Part shown: positions 37,160 to 45,737 of the stretch, piece by piece
How the letters are laid out: every line of letters starts with the position of its first letter
Position numbering within the stretch: the stretch's first letter is position 1
Assembly: GCA_021846665.1 (NCBI GenBank)
Contig: JAJZWM010000004.1
Span: 1-53,570 of the forward strand
DNA length: 53,570 nucleotides
From: Nanobdellota archaeon
Lineage (GTDB): Archaea; Nanobdellota; Nanobdellia; Parvarchaeales; Parvarchaeaceae
Direction: 5' to 3'
Notes under the pieces: generated by a model
The model's input: the letters and a program-made list of their open reading frames with translations, nothing else
Told to the model about the DNA's origin: nothing
Database searches by the model: none
Made by a program: the position numbers and the translations under genes

Positions 37160-38143
37160 ATGTCAGATACCTTTAAAGGGGAAGAGATAAGGATAGATTA
37201 TAGAACTGGAGTAAAAATTATCTTCTCTAATGTAAGAAATAACAAACCTACCGATTTTTCTGAGTTGTCTGACAAGTGGGAATCTGATGTTTCGAAGTGT
37301 CCATTTGAATATGGAAAGGAAAGTTTAAACAAGACAATAAAACTTGTTGGAGGAGATGAGCATTCTTGGAAATTGAAGGTGATAGAGAACAAGTTCCCAT
37401 TACTTGCTCCTCAATTTGATTTTTTACCTAAAGATAAATTTTTAAAGGAGGAACCTGCTTTTGGTTACTGTGAGGTTATATTTGAAACGCCATTGCATAA
37501 CGTAAGATTTTCTCAATTAGAAAAAGAGGATTATCTGCGCTGGCTTGATGCAATAATAGAAAGAGAAAATGCGTTGTATTCTAGAGAAAGAATAAAATAC
37601 GTTTATACATTTAAGAATGAAGGACCAAGAAGCGGAGCCAGCCTATCACACGCTCATACTCAGATGATGGCCTTTGATGAGATTTCAAGAACTATAAAAG
37701 AAGAACAAGCAAAGATAAAGGAATTCTTTGATAAAGAAAAAGAATGTCTGTATGAGTATGCCGTTAAACAAGAAAAAGAAAGAATTCTAGCTGAAAACGA
37801 GACATTTATAGCTTTTGCACCTTTTGGTTCAAGGATAAGTGCAGAATCTGTTATTATGCCGAAAAGGCATATCAGTTATGTAGGGCTTTTATCTAAAGAG
37901 GAAAAATCAGATTTTATTGGAATTCTTTCTAAAATTATAAAAATTAATGATTCAATCTTTGGCAAGCTTTCATATAATCTGCTGTTTCATGAACTTAAAT
38001 CAGATGACATGTTTCATTTTCATGTTGAGATATATCCAAGGGTAATAACATTTGCTTCTATAGAGTTCGCTGGTTTTAATACTAATCAGATATTTCCGGA
38101 GAGTTATGTAAAAACTTTTTTAGAGAAAAGTAGTTTAGAATAA
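37160..38143 (+). CDS. galT: galactose-1-phosphate uridylyltransferase (GalT-like)
   Basis: This 327-residue protein is in the GalT branch of the HIT superfamily. The active-site motif is 'SLSHAHTQ' (H164, H166, Q168), where the family usually has HPHxQ; H166 would carry the uridylyl intermediate. The second half has 'ISAESVIMPKRHISYV' and 'MFHFHVEIYPR'. The usual Cys ligands of the zinc site are not obvious. It is likely to exchange UMP (or AMP) between sugar-1-phosphates. It is convergent with a nucleotidyltransferase gene 7 nt away. Confidence 0.85.
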   Translation: MSDTFKGEEIRIDYRTGVKIIFSNVRNNKPTDFSELSDKWESDVSKCPFEYGKESLNKTIKLVGGDEHSWKLKVIENKFPLLAPQFDFLPKDKFLKEEPAFGYCEVIFETPLHNVRFSQLEKEDYLRWLDAIIERENALYSRERIKYVYTFKNEGPRSGASLSHAHTQMMAFDEISRTIKEEQAKIKEFFDKEKECLYEYAVKQEKERILAENETFIAFAPFGSRISAESVIMPKRHISYVGLLSKEEKSDFIGILSKIIKINDSIFGKLSYNLLFHELKSDDMFHFHVEIYPRVITFASIEFAGFNTNQIFPESYVKTFLEKSSLE

Positions 38144-38150
38144 ATAATAT

Positions 38151-39095
38151 CTATACCCGTTTGGACCCTTTAAATTTAAGTATTTCTTGATTTACTATAT
38201 CTCTTAAATTTGTATCATAGTTTTTGATTCCAAGTGTAAATGCACTTATGTTTTCAGGCCTTAGATTTATTTCAAGCCAATTGTTAATTCTTCCAAAGTC
38301 TAAGGATTCATATTTAGTCTTGTCTATCTCTATTCCGTGGGCAGTTTTACCTTCTTTTATTATCTGGTCATTTATTGCATCTGTAATGTGTTTTTCTTGA
38401 TTTGTGCCATCTAAAACGTTTTTCATATATCCCGTGCTTCTTGAGTTTAATATGTATAAACCCCCTCCCATAGCATCATATCTTTCTTTTTCTCCGAATT
38501 TATCAATAAGGCATTCTTTTGATGGTTTTTCTTTTGCTTCATATATCTCAAGGATATCTTCTAGTTTTCTTGTTTTTATAATACCACAACTTTGTGCTTT
38601 TTTCTCGTCCACTAACTCTGTTGAAACAACTACATTTCCATCAAATTTGCTTAATAGGTAGGGTATAAAGCTTTCTCCGCTCTTTTTGTCTACGACTAAG
38701 TTATCCCCCATTACTACAATGTAATTGCTGTTTGTAAGCATATCAGCTGCTGCAGCGACAGCGGCTGCTGGTCCTTTTGGTTTTTTGATTTTTTCATCAT
38801 TTTCTTGGTATATTAAATTTATTTTTATGTCCTTATCATAGTTATTAAGTTCCTTCTCAAGCGTTTTTATGTAATCATTTTGTATTTTAAATGCATAATT
38901 ATTGTCTTCATCTTTTCTAGTGACTACAATTATGTCTTTTATTCCTGCGTACAAGAGATTGTTTATATGATAGTACATTAACGGTTTGTCTTTATAAAGC
39001 ATCATCGTTTTAGGTATGAAGTTGGTAATCGGAAGAAGATGACTGCCGTTTCCAGCAGCTAGAATTACGGCTTTGCCGATTTTTTTATCCGCCAT
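38151..39095 (-). CDS. GalU-like sugar-1-phosphate nucleotidyltransferase with altered signature
   Basis: This 314-residue protein has the nucleotidyltransferase fold: 'AVILAAGNGSHLLPITNFIP' then 'KTMM', 'PLMYYHINNLLYAGIKDIIV', 'YIVVMGDNLVVD' and 'ESLDFGRINNWLE'. It is closest to GalU (UTP-glucose-1-phosphate uridylyltransferase). The GxGTRL signature reads GNGSHL, so the phosphate-contacting Arg is His. It may be active with altered kinetics. With GalT it would feed UDP-hexoses to glycosylation. Confidence 0.85.
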   Translation of the reverse strand: MADKKIGKAVILAAGNGSHLLPITNFIPKTMMLYKDKPLMYYHINNLLYAGIKDIIVVTRKDEDNNYAFKIQNDYIKTLEKELNNYDKDIKINLIYQENDEKIKKPKGPAAAVAAAADMLTNSNYIVVMGDNLVVDKKSGESFIPYLLSKFDGNVVVSTELVDEKKAQSCGIIKTRKLEDILEIYEAKEKPSKECLIDKFGEKERYDAMGGGLYILNSRSTGYMKNVLDGTNQEKHITDAINDQIIKEGKTAHGIEIDKTKYESLDFGRINNWLEINLRPENISAFTLGIKNYDTNLRDIVNQEILKFKGSKRV

Positions 39096-39156
39096 AATAT
39101 AATAGCTAGATGAAATAAACTCATATTAATACTTTCTTTTTATATTTTATGGCTAA

Positions 39157-39807
39157 TTAACCAAGAAGTATGTTTTCGATTATCAAAGCAGGCAATTTAT
39201 TTACAATTTCTCCTTCAAAATCAGTTTCTTTACTAAGAAGTTCATTTATTATCTTTTCAGCTTCTTCCTTTGAGATTTTTTCTTCACTTAAATCTTTACT
39301 AATTTCTCTGTATCTTACTGAGTCTATCATAGGGAAGTTTTCATACGTTTTTATATAAGCTGTCATTTCTTTTTTGTAATCCTTTTCTTTTTCAATGTTT
39401 ATAATCTCTTTCCATAGTTTAACCTCTTTTTCAGCGGTTTCATCGCTGTCCGAAGCGTGCACTAAATTGATTCCTTTTGTAGTGCCATACCTACCTCTTA
39501 TAGATAAAGGATCAGCCTTCTCGCACATCGTCTTTCCAAGCAGAGTTCTTACTTTTTCAACTACATTATCGCCACTTGCAATTACTACTGCAAGTTCAGT
39601 TGCAGACATGAAATTTACTAAATTATCATAAAAGAATTTTCCTTTATGTTCTACATAATGTCTGTCTGCAAGAAATTCCTTTTTTGGCTTTAATACCTGA
39701 AAAAAGTTTATATCTACTCCAAGTTCAAGTATACTTTTTAATGCTCTGGCACCTGAATATCTTCGTATCATTCCATCAGGTTTAAGCAATATCAACATCT
39801 CTTCCAT
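39157..39807 (-). CDS. ndk: nucleoside diphosphate kinase with C-terminal extension
   Basis: This 216-residue protein makes NTPs from NDPs through a phospho-histidine. The NDK core (about 1-140) begins 'LILLKPDGMIRR' and ends with the active-site segment 'NLVHASDSDETAEKEV' (His117). 'GRYGTTKGIN' differs from the common RGDFG version. About 75 extra residues, mostly helical, follow. The family norm is about 140-160 residues, so the tail is unusual. Confidence 0.92.
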   Translation of the reverse strand: MEEMLILLKPDGMIRRYSGARALKSILELGVDINFFQVLKPKKEFLADRHYVEHKGKFFYDNLVNFMSATELAVVIASGDNVVEKVRTLLGKTMCEKADPLSIRGRYGTTKGINLVHASDSDETAEKEVKLWKEIINIEKEKDYKKEMTAYIKTYENFPMIDSVRYREISKDLSEEKISKEEAEKIINELLSKETDFEGEIVNKLPALIIENILLG

Positions 39808-39939
39808 TTTTTTATTAGCTTTCTATAATATAAATATTTTATATATTTTGGTATTGTGAGAGTTTCTTGTATTTTAAAAATTAGTTAACTTTATTAGTGA
39901 TAATAATCTATTTAATACAATTGTCTAGAGGTTTGAAAT

Positions 39940-41655
39940 ATGAGATCACCAATATGCGCTTTTTTAGGACATGTAGATGCAGGCAAAACTAGTATAATGG
40001 ATGCCATAAGAGATACAATGAATGCATATAAAGAAACTGGCGGTCTTACCCAGAATATAGGTTCAACAGAAGTCCCGACGGATAGAATAAAAGAGATAGC
40101 TAGTGATTTGCTTTCTAAGTTTAATATAAACATAAAAGTCCCTAGTATAATCTTTATTGATTCTCCAGGACACGAAGCATTTGTTACATTGAGAAAAAGA
40201 GGAGCATCAATAGCAGATATAGCAATATTAACAGTAGATATAACAGAGGGTATACAAAATCAAACGATAGAATCTATCGAAATCCTGAAATCTTACAAAA
40301 CGCCTTTTTTGATAGCTCTTACTAAGATAGATACAATAAGGGGTTTTTATAAAATAGAAAATAGCTCATTTTTGGATTTTATAGGAAAGCAAAATCAGGA
40401 TTATACTCAGAGGCTGGATGAAAAGACATATAATATTATCTCTGATTTTTTAAATTATGGTTTCGAAGCAGAGAGATATGATAGAATAAAAGATTTTACA
40501 AAGCAGATAGCGGTAATCCCTTTATCATCTGTGAATGGGATTGGAATAAAAGATTTGATCGTTATGATAATTGGATTAAGTCAAAGATATCTTGAACTTG
40601 AAAAACAGGAATTAAACAGCGCAGCAATATTAGAGGAAAAGAATGTAAAAGGACTAGGAAAAGTATATGATGCAATAGTTTATTCTGGAAAGATATCAGT
40701 GGGGGATTCAGTAATAGTGCAAACTCAAGACGGAATTTCTGAAAATAAGATAAAGAGCATAATGCGTCTTATACCTTTAGAAGAAAGCAGGGAGAATTTT
40801 GGCAAGTACGAAAGCCTATCATCAATCGAAGCAACTGCTCCTATAAGGCTAACACTAAGAGAACCAAATGCAATGATAGGTACTTCTATAATCGTTTTTT
40901 CTTCTGAGGAAGAGAAGAAGAAAATAATAGAAGAACTAAACGCAGAAAATGTTGGGCAGAACAATGATGAAAGCAGGGGTTTAGTCGTTTGTGCTGATTC
41001 AATAGGCAGTATTGACGCTATAAAAAACATAGCAAGTTCTTTTGGGATAGAAATTGGTAAAACAAAAATAGGTGAGCCTTCAAAGGCAGATATAATGACA
41101 GCAGAAGTAAATGGCGGCGCGCTAATCTGTTTTAATGTTCCAATTTCAAAGCAGACTGAAAGCATAGCAGAAGAATATAGTGTAAAAATAATCAGTGCCA
41201 ATTCAATATATACATTATTTGATAGTTACAATGAATTTGAAAGAGAGCTAAAGAATATGAACTTAGAGAAGAAACTGGAAAGACTTAAACTTCCTTCAAA
41301 GTTTGTGTTCATAAAGGGAAATATCTTTCGTCGTTCAAGTCCTTGTGTATTCGGGGTTGAAGTGCTGGCAGGAGAGATACGACCTAGTTACCCAATTATA
41401 AATTTAAAAGGAGAAAGGATTGGCAGGATTATTGAGATAGAATCTGATAAAATAAAGCGCAGTAAAGCAGTAAAAGGGGAAAAAGTTGCAATCAGTATAG
41501 ATGATGCAGTTTATGGGAGAAATATAATGGAAGGAGATATTCTTTATACTGACATAAGTATGGCTGATGTGATGAAGTTTGATGATATATCCGCAGAACT
41601 TACAGATGATTACAGGGAAGTATTATCAGAGATAAGAAAGATAAAAGGGATCTAA
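39940..41655 (+). CDS. infB: translation initiation factor aIF5B (IF-2 homologue)
   Basis: At 571 residues this is the archaeal subunit-joining GTPase. G1 is 'GHVDAGKTS', switch I region 'GGLTQNIGSTEVP', G3 'DSPGHEAF', and G4 'TKID' with Thr128 where NKID is normal. Domain II, the alpha/beta/alpha domain III and the C-terminal barrel ('PCVFGVEVLAGEIRPSYPII') that contacts initiator tRNA are all present. Its 3' end overlaps a convergent nucleotidyltransferase gene by four bases. Confidence 0.95.
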   Translation: MRSPICAFLGHVDAGKTSIMDAIRDTMNAYKETGGLTQNIGSTEVPTDRIKEIASDLLSKFNINIKVPSIIFIDSPGHEAFVTLRKRGASIADIAILTVDITEGIQNQTIESIEILKSYKTPFLIALTKIDTIRGFYKIENSSFLDFIGKQNQDYTQRLDEKTYNIISDFLNYGFEAERYDRIKDFTKQIAVIPLSSVNGIGIKDLIVMIIGLSQRYLELEKQELNSAAILEEKNVKGLGKVYDAIVYSGKISVGDSVIVQTQDGISENKIKSIMRLIPLEESRENFGKYESLSSIEATAPIRLTLREPNAMIGTSIIVFSSEEEKKKIIEELNAENVGQNNDESRGLVVCADSIGSIDAIKNIASSFGIEIGKTKIGEPSKADIMTAEVNGGALICFNVPISKQTESIAEEYSVKIISANSIYTLFDSYNEFERELKNMNLEKKLERLKLPSKFVFIKGNIFRRSSPCVFGVEVLAGEIRPSYPIINLKGERIGRIIEIESDKIKRSKAVKGEKVAISIDDAVYGRNIMEGDILYTDISMADVMKFDDISAELTDDYREVLSEIRKIKGI

Positions 41656-42473
41656 GGCCAATTTTTAATTGCTTTTTCATATAAGTCCATATTATCGCAT
41701 GGTAGCCATTTCCCTGCATAAATAAAACCGTCAATTACTCTTTTGTCTGCAACTTTTTCGAATGTATTTGATATGTTTGATTCTCCCTGAGGTATAAAGC
41801 TAAGAAATGCTGGATTGATTACATAGATCCCCGCATTAACAAGGTGTGATACTTGTTCAGTTTTTGGTTTTTCTATAAATTTTACTATCTTATTACCTTC
41901 CATTTCAACTACTCCGAATTGAGAAACATAATCCTGAGATACTAATGCAATTGTTGCCATCGCTTTATCTTTCTTATGGAATTCATACATTTTATTTAGA
42001 TCAAAATCAAACAAATTATCGCCGTTTAGAACGATGAAGTCATCATGGAAAATATTTTGGTTCTTTTTTATTGCTCCACCCGTACCCATAGGAGTAGTCT
42101 CTTCCGAATATCTTATTCTTACTCCAAATTTGCTACCATCTCCAAAATATTCTTTAATTTTGCTTCCAAGGTATCCTATTGATATTATTATGTCTATGAA
42201 TTCGGATTTTTTAAGTTGTTCAATTATATGTTCGAGTATCGGCCTTCCATTAACTGGCATCATTGGCTTTGGTATCTCATATGTAAGTGGTCTTAATCTA
42301 GTACCTGAACCACCTGCCAGTATCAAGGCCATCTTATTTCTATTTGGCTCGAAATGCTCTTTTATTAATCGTTCTATTGCTATTGACCTATTTGGTACGT
42401 TTACTCCGTCTATAGTTTTGTCTATTTTCTCAAGTGTTTTTTCGTTTATAGTTATTGTTATTCTTTTCTTCAT
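41652..42473 (-). CDS. ribbon-helix-helix domain fused to sugar nucleotidyltransferase
   Basis: The 273-residue protein has two parts. Residues 1-45 form a CopG-like ribbon-helix-helix ('KKRITITINEKTLEKIDKTI', then 'NRSIAIERLIKEHF'). Residues 47-273 are a mannose/glucose-1-phosphate nucleotidyltransferase: 'ALILAGGSGTRLRPLTYEIP' then 'KPMMP', 'FIVLNGDNLFDFDL', 'VVEMEGNKIVKFIEKPK' and 'LVNAGIYV'. The catalytic motifs are intact. The start ATG at 42473 opens the RHH part, and an ATG near residue 47 could make the enzyme alone. It is 18 nt after the glycosyltransferase gene and likely in the same operon. Confidence 0.88.
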   Translation of the reverse strand: MKKRITITINEKTLEKIDKTIDGVNVPNRSIAIERLIKEHFEPNRNKMALILAGGSGTRLRPLTYEIPKPMMPVNGRPILEHIIEQLKKSEFIDIIISIGYLGSKIKEYFGDGSKFGVRIRYSEETTPMGTGGAIKKNQNIFHDDFIVLNGDNLFDFDLNKMYEFHKKDKAMATIALVSQDYVSQFGVVEMEGNKIVKFIEKPKTEQVSHLVNAGIYVINPAFLSFIPQGESNISNTFEKVADKRVIDGFIYAGKWLPCDNMDLYEKAIKNWP

Positions 42474-42491
42474 ATAAAGTATTACTTTATA

Positions 42492-43640
42492 TTATTTATA
42501 AGTCTTCTCTAAAATCAAGGACATAGTGTTTTTCAAGTTTCTCATAAATCTTTTTTCATCATATCTTGTTGATTTTTCTGCGCCTTTCTTCAATTTTATA
42601 TAAAGCTTTTTTTCAAGTATTCTGTTTAGGGCATTTGCTATGCTATTCTCATCGGCGTTTACAAGTAGGCCATTCTCTTTATCTTTTATAAACTCTTTTG
42701 GCCCTCCCTCATTTACTGATATAACCGGCTTTTCGTAAGCAAGTGATTCTAATGGGGTAAAACCTGTATCCTCATTTATTGCAAGGAATAATGTAGCGTA
42801 GCATTTCTTATAAAGGTCAGTAAGCTCTTTCTCAGAAAGGTTTTCCTTTACTATTACATTTTTTGTTTCGAGTTTTTTTAGGCTTTCAAAGTATTCTCTG
42901 TCTTCTACAAAGCCACCTAAAATCAATTTAAAACCATTTTTAGGTAAGTTGGAAAGATTGAATGCTTTTATTGCAAGTTCCTGTCTTTTATATCTTATGA
43001 ACCTACTTGGATAAAAGATTATTTTTTCTGTTTTATCAGTTTTCTTTGTTTTTGGATAATTTACATAAGGGCCAAGATTGAATATCTTATCGCTGCCAAT
43101 TAGCCCATAATTTATAAGCCTATTCTTGACTTCATTGCTGAAAACTATTGCGTAATCTACTCTTTTCCATGCAGATTTTTCCAGTAACTTATAGAATGAA
43201 ACTATTAAAGGTAGGAATATCCTGTTTTTTAAGCTCTGTTTTTTGTAATATTCATACATAGTATGGGCAACTCTCAAAGGAGTATGGCACATGGCAACAG
43301 TGTTTTTATGTCTATTCCTGAATGTTATTAATTCCGCTATTCCTGCAGTTGAAATCATGAATATGTCATAATACTCTAAGTTAGGTATTTTCGTAAGCAG
43401 AAGTGATTTAAACAGACTGGCTCCTCTTCCTATAAATCCCTTAGGCTCAGCATTTCCAAGTAATTTTACATTGTACTTTTCAAAGTCATTAAAAGTATTT
43501 TTTTTGTCATAGAAAAACGTGAAAATATCACTTTCATAGTCTTTGTCTTCCAGAACCTTAAGGATTGCTCTTTCTACTCCCCCCTTACTTTTTATCCATG
43601 GCACAAATATTGCCATTTTAATTTTGTCGTTATGTACCAT
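42492..43640 (-). CDS. GT-B glycosyltransferase (GT4 family)
   Basis: This 382-residue protein has an N-terminal acceptor domain ('MAIFVPWIKSKGGVERAILK') and a C-terminal nucleotide-sugar domain with 'IIFYPSRFIRYKRQELAIKA' and the EX7E motif in 'NEDTGFTPLESLAYEKPVIS'. It has no membrane span and probably acts at the cytoplasmic face. With the downstream nucleotidyltransferase it likely builds surface glycan or N-glycan. The start is ATG at 43640; Met9 is an alternative. Confidence 0.92.
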   Translation of the reverse strand: MVHNDKIKMAIFVPWIKSKGGVERAILKVLEDKDYESDIFTFFYDKKNTFNDFEKYNVKLLGNAEPKGFIGRGASLFKSLLLTKIPNLEYYDIFMISTAGIAELITFRNRHKNTVAMCHTPLRVAHTMYEYYKKQSLKNRIFLPLIVSFYKLLEKSAWKRVDYAIVFSNEVKNRLINYGLIGSDKIFNLGPYVNYPKTKKTDKTEKIIFYPSRFIRYKRQELAIKAFNLSNLPKNGFKLILGGFVEDREYFESLKKLETKNVIVKENLSEKELTDLYKKCYATLFLAINEDTGFTPLESLAYEKPVISVNEGGPKEFIKDKENGLLVNADENSIANALNRILEKKLYIKLKKGAEKSTRYDEKRFMRNLKNTMSLILEKTYK

Positions 43641-43677
43641 TCAATATTTAATACTTAAAAGACCAATATTAATATTT

Positions 43678-44358
43678 ATGTCATATAGAAAAAAAGGACA
43701 GTATTCAGTAGAATATGCAATAATAATGGGAATAGGCATAAGTATTATCGCTGCATTTTTACTTTATGTCGCACTTTTTTATGGTTCATTTGCTGTTGGT
43801 TCAGCAGCAAGTCAGATAACTACAGTATCGGATAGTCTTTCTAATGAAATCAGCTACGTTACTTCGCAGGGCCCAGGATCTGTGCAAGCATTCCCCATAA
43901 CTATACCTCTAATTGAGCCAAAGTATTCTTTTTTCTGTGGAAATATAATAAAATTGCAGACTACAACTGAGTTAGGCGTGTCTAAGTCAATTGAAAATGT
44001 ATCTGGAATGCTCCCTTTATCAGGGGGTACATTTGACGCATTTGCCAGAGATGAAAACGGTAGTGCAGTAATAGGCCTTGATTTTTCAATAGCTTTAATC
44101 CAATTTACTTATTCTACTTCTTCAAATACTCTGTCTTATTCACTGTCTTTTTATAATTACTCTAATGACTTAACACCAGCTAAATTTAATTTAAGCCTCT
44201 TTTCCGCAGGTGGGGCATATTTACAGAGCATTACAGGTTCTACAACATCTGGTAAAGCTACAGGCACATTATCTTTGCCTTCTCCAAATCTGTATATTGT
44301 TGAAGTGTATCCATCTGGGGCTGGAGATTATTATTCTACTTGTATAAGTGTTCCATGA
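43678..44358 (+). CDS. pilin-like secreted protein with class III signal peptide
   Basis: This 226-residue protein starts 'MSYRKKGQYSVEYAIIMGIG': basic residues, a G-Q junction and the QxSxEY pattern recognised by archaeal prepilin peptidase, followed by a hydrophobic helix. The rest is beta-rich, Ser/Thr/Gly-rich, with two cysteines and several N-x-S/T sites, fitting a glycosylated surface filament subunit. The true start is at 43678; a longer in-frame reading into the divergent glycosyltransferase is rejected. Adjacent genes encode glycosylation enzymes. Confidence 0.8.
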   Translation: MSYRKKGQYSVEYAIIMGIGISIIAAFLLYVALFYGSFAVGSAASQITTVSDSLSNEISYVTSQGPGSVQAFPITIPLIEPKYSFFCGNIIKLQTTTELGVSKSIENVSGMLPLSGGTFDAFARDENGSAVIGLDFSIALIQFTYSTSSNTLSYSLSFYNYSNDLTPAKFNLSLFSAGGAYLQSITGSTTSGKATGTLSLPSPNLYIVEVYPSGAGDYYSTCISVP

Positions 44359-44467
44359 TTAATAACATTAAAGAATAGAAACTACTTTGTTAATAAGTAA
44401 TCAGGATTTACTTTCTATTTATATAAGTATTAATAGTCACAGCTTTTGTTAATTTATACTATTAGAT

Positions 44468-44698
44468 ATGGTACAAAAAAACAGTATTATCTGGCCAAAA
44501 TGGAGGATTAAACTTTTAAAACGACTGGATTTAACTCTTATTCTATTTGAATTTGTTTTAAGTATAATATTTATCTCATTTTCATATATAGTAGAAAACA
44601 TATACTTTAAAGGCATAGGTATTGGTTTGTTAATTGCATGGGTAACGAGTGCAATAGCATATATATTCAAAAAGAAGGCTCCGAAAAGTGCTTATTAA
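44468..44698 (+). CDS. small two-span membrane protein, unknown
   Basis: This 76-residue protein has a basic start ('WPKWRIKLLKRLDL'), two hydrophobic helices (about 22-43 and 47-66) and a Lys-rich tail. A TATA-like tatttatataag lies upstream near 44420. No family is recognised. Its position before TFB gives no functional clue. Confidence 0.6.
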   Translation: MVQKNSIIWPKWRIKLLKRLDLTLILFEFVLSIIFISFSYIVENIYFKGIGIGLLIAWVTSAIAYIFKKKAPKSAY

Positions 44699-44720
44699 TT
44701 AAATCCTGAAAAAGACTAAA

Positions 44721-44737
44721 ACGAAAGCTTTAAATAC
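44721..44737 (+). promoter_or_regulatory. tfb: putative BRE/TATA promoter of the TFB gene
   Basis: A good BRE (acgaaag) is followed by ctttaaata, about 30 nt before the ATG at 44765. An 8-bp inverted repeat GTTACTAC (44740-44747) and GTAGTAAC (44771-44778) surrounds the predicted transcript start and start codon. Confidence 0.6.
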
Positions 44738-44764
44738 TAGTTACTACCATACTATATAAATCTT

Positions 44765-45688
44765 ATGAAAGTAGTAACAAGTAAGTATAATGTTAAATGT
44801 CCTTCCTGTGGCAGCGATGCAGTTATCTATGATAAGACGACTGGGGAGTTAGTCTGTCAGAAATGCGGGTATGTAATAGAGAGTGATACAATAGATTATG
44901 GGAGGGAATGGCGTTCTTTTGAAGATGAGAGAGACGAAGGAAAAGGAAGAATGGGTTCTCCATTAAGTTACGCAAAATATGATAAAGGTACAAGTACTGT
45001 AATAGGAAAGGCTAGTGAATCAATAAAGCTATCAAATGCTAATAGAAGAACTTTTTATAAATTAAGGAAATGGCAGCCAAGGATATCCACTGCATATGAA
45101 AGAAATTTAAAGTTTGCACTCACAGAGCTAAGACATGCTAGTAACCGTTTACACGTTTCAAATATAATACAGGAAGAAGCAGCTAAAATGTATAGGGAAG
45201 CAATAACAAGAAGATTAGTTAGGGGCAGATCAATGGAAAGTGTTATTGCTGGAGCTCTTTACGCTGCCGCAAGAAAGCATAATAGACCTATAACTTTAGA
45301 TGAGATATCAGATACTTTTGAGGTAGAAAGAAAAGAAGTAGGAAAAGCGTACAGATTACTTTGCAGAGAGTTAGGAATAAAAATACTTCCAACATCACCA
45401 AGTGATTATATCTATAAATTTGCTTCAGAATTAGGTGTTTCAAATAAAACTGTTTCTGATGCGGTTAAACTGCTTAAAGAGGCAGAAGATAAAGGACTTA
45501 CCAGTGGTAAGGGCCCAATGGGTATAGCAGCTGCAGTACTTTACGTTGCGACTTTAATAAACAAAGAAAAGAAGACGCAAAGGGATGCCGCAAAGGCCGC
45601 AGGTATAACAGAGGTAACGATAAGAAACAGATACAAAGAGCTTTACAGAGTTTTAAATCTAAAAGAAAGATTTAAGATAGACGATTAA
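44765..45688 (+). CDS. tfb: transcription initiation factor TFB
   Basis: This 307-residue protein recruits RNA polymerase to TBP-bound promoters. An N-terminal zinc ribbon uses C12, C15, C31 and C34. The B-reader region 'DYGREWRSFEDERDEGKGR' follows, and then two cyclin folds (about 110-200 and 210-300) containing 'IAGALYAAARKHNRPITLDE' and 'PMGIAAAVLYVATLI'. The C-terminal helix-turn-helix 'AAKAAGITEVTIRNRYKEL' binds the BRE. Length is normal. Confidence 0.96.
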   Translation: MKVVTSKYNVKCPSCGSDAVIYDKTTGELVCQKCGYVIESDTIDYGREWRSFEDERDEGKGRMGSPLSYAKYDKGTSTVIGKASESIKLSNANRRTFYKLRKWQPRISTAYERNLKFALTELRHASNRLHVSNIIQEEAAKMYREAITRRLVRGRSMESVIAGALYAAARKHNRPITLDEISDTFEVERKEVGKAYRLLCRELGIKILPTSPSDYIYKFASELGVSNKTVSDAVKLLKEAEDKGLTSGKGPMGIAAAVLYVATLINKEKKTQRDAAKAAGITEVTIRNRYKELYRVLNLKERFKIDD

Positions 45689-45737
45689 GACAATAAAATA
45701 AAACATTATTAAGTATACATGTGCCTTTCTTATAAGT

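Noticed and set aside
43543-43677. Longer start for the pilin-like protein
   Set aside because: It overlaps the divergent glycosyltransferase, and the class III signal needs a start at 43678.
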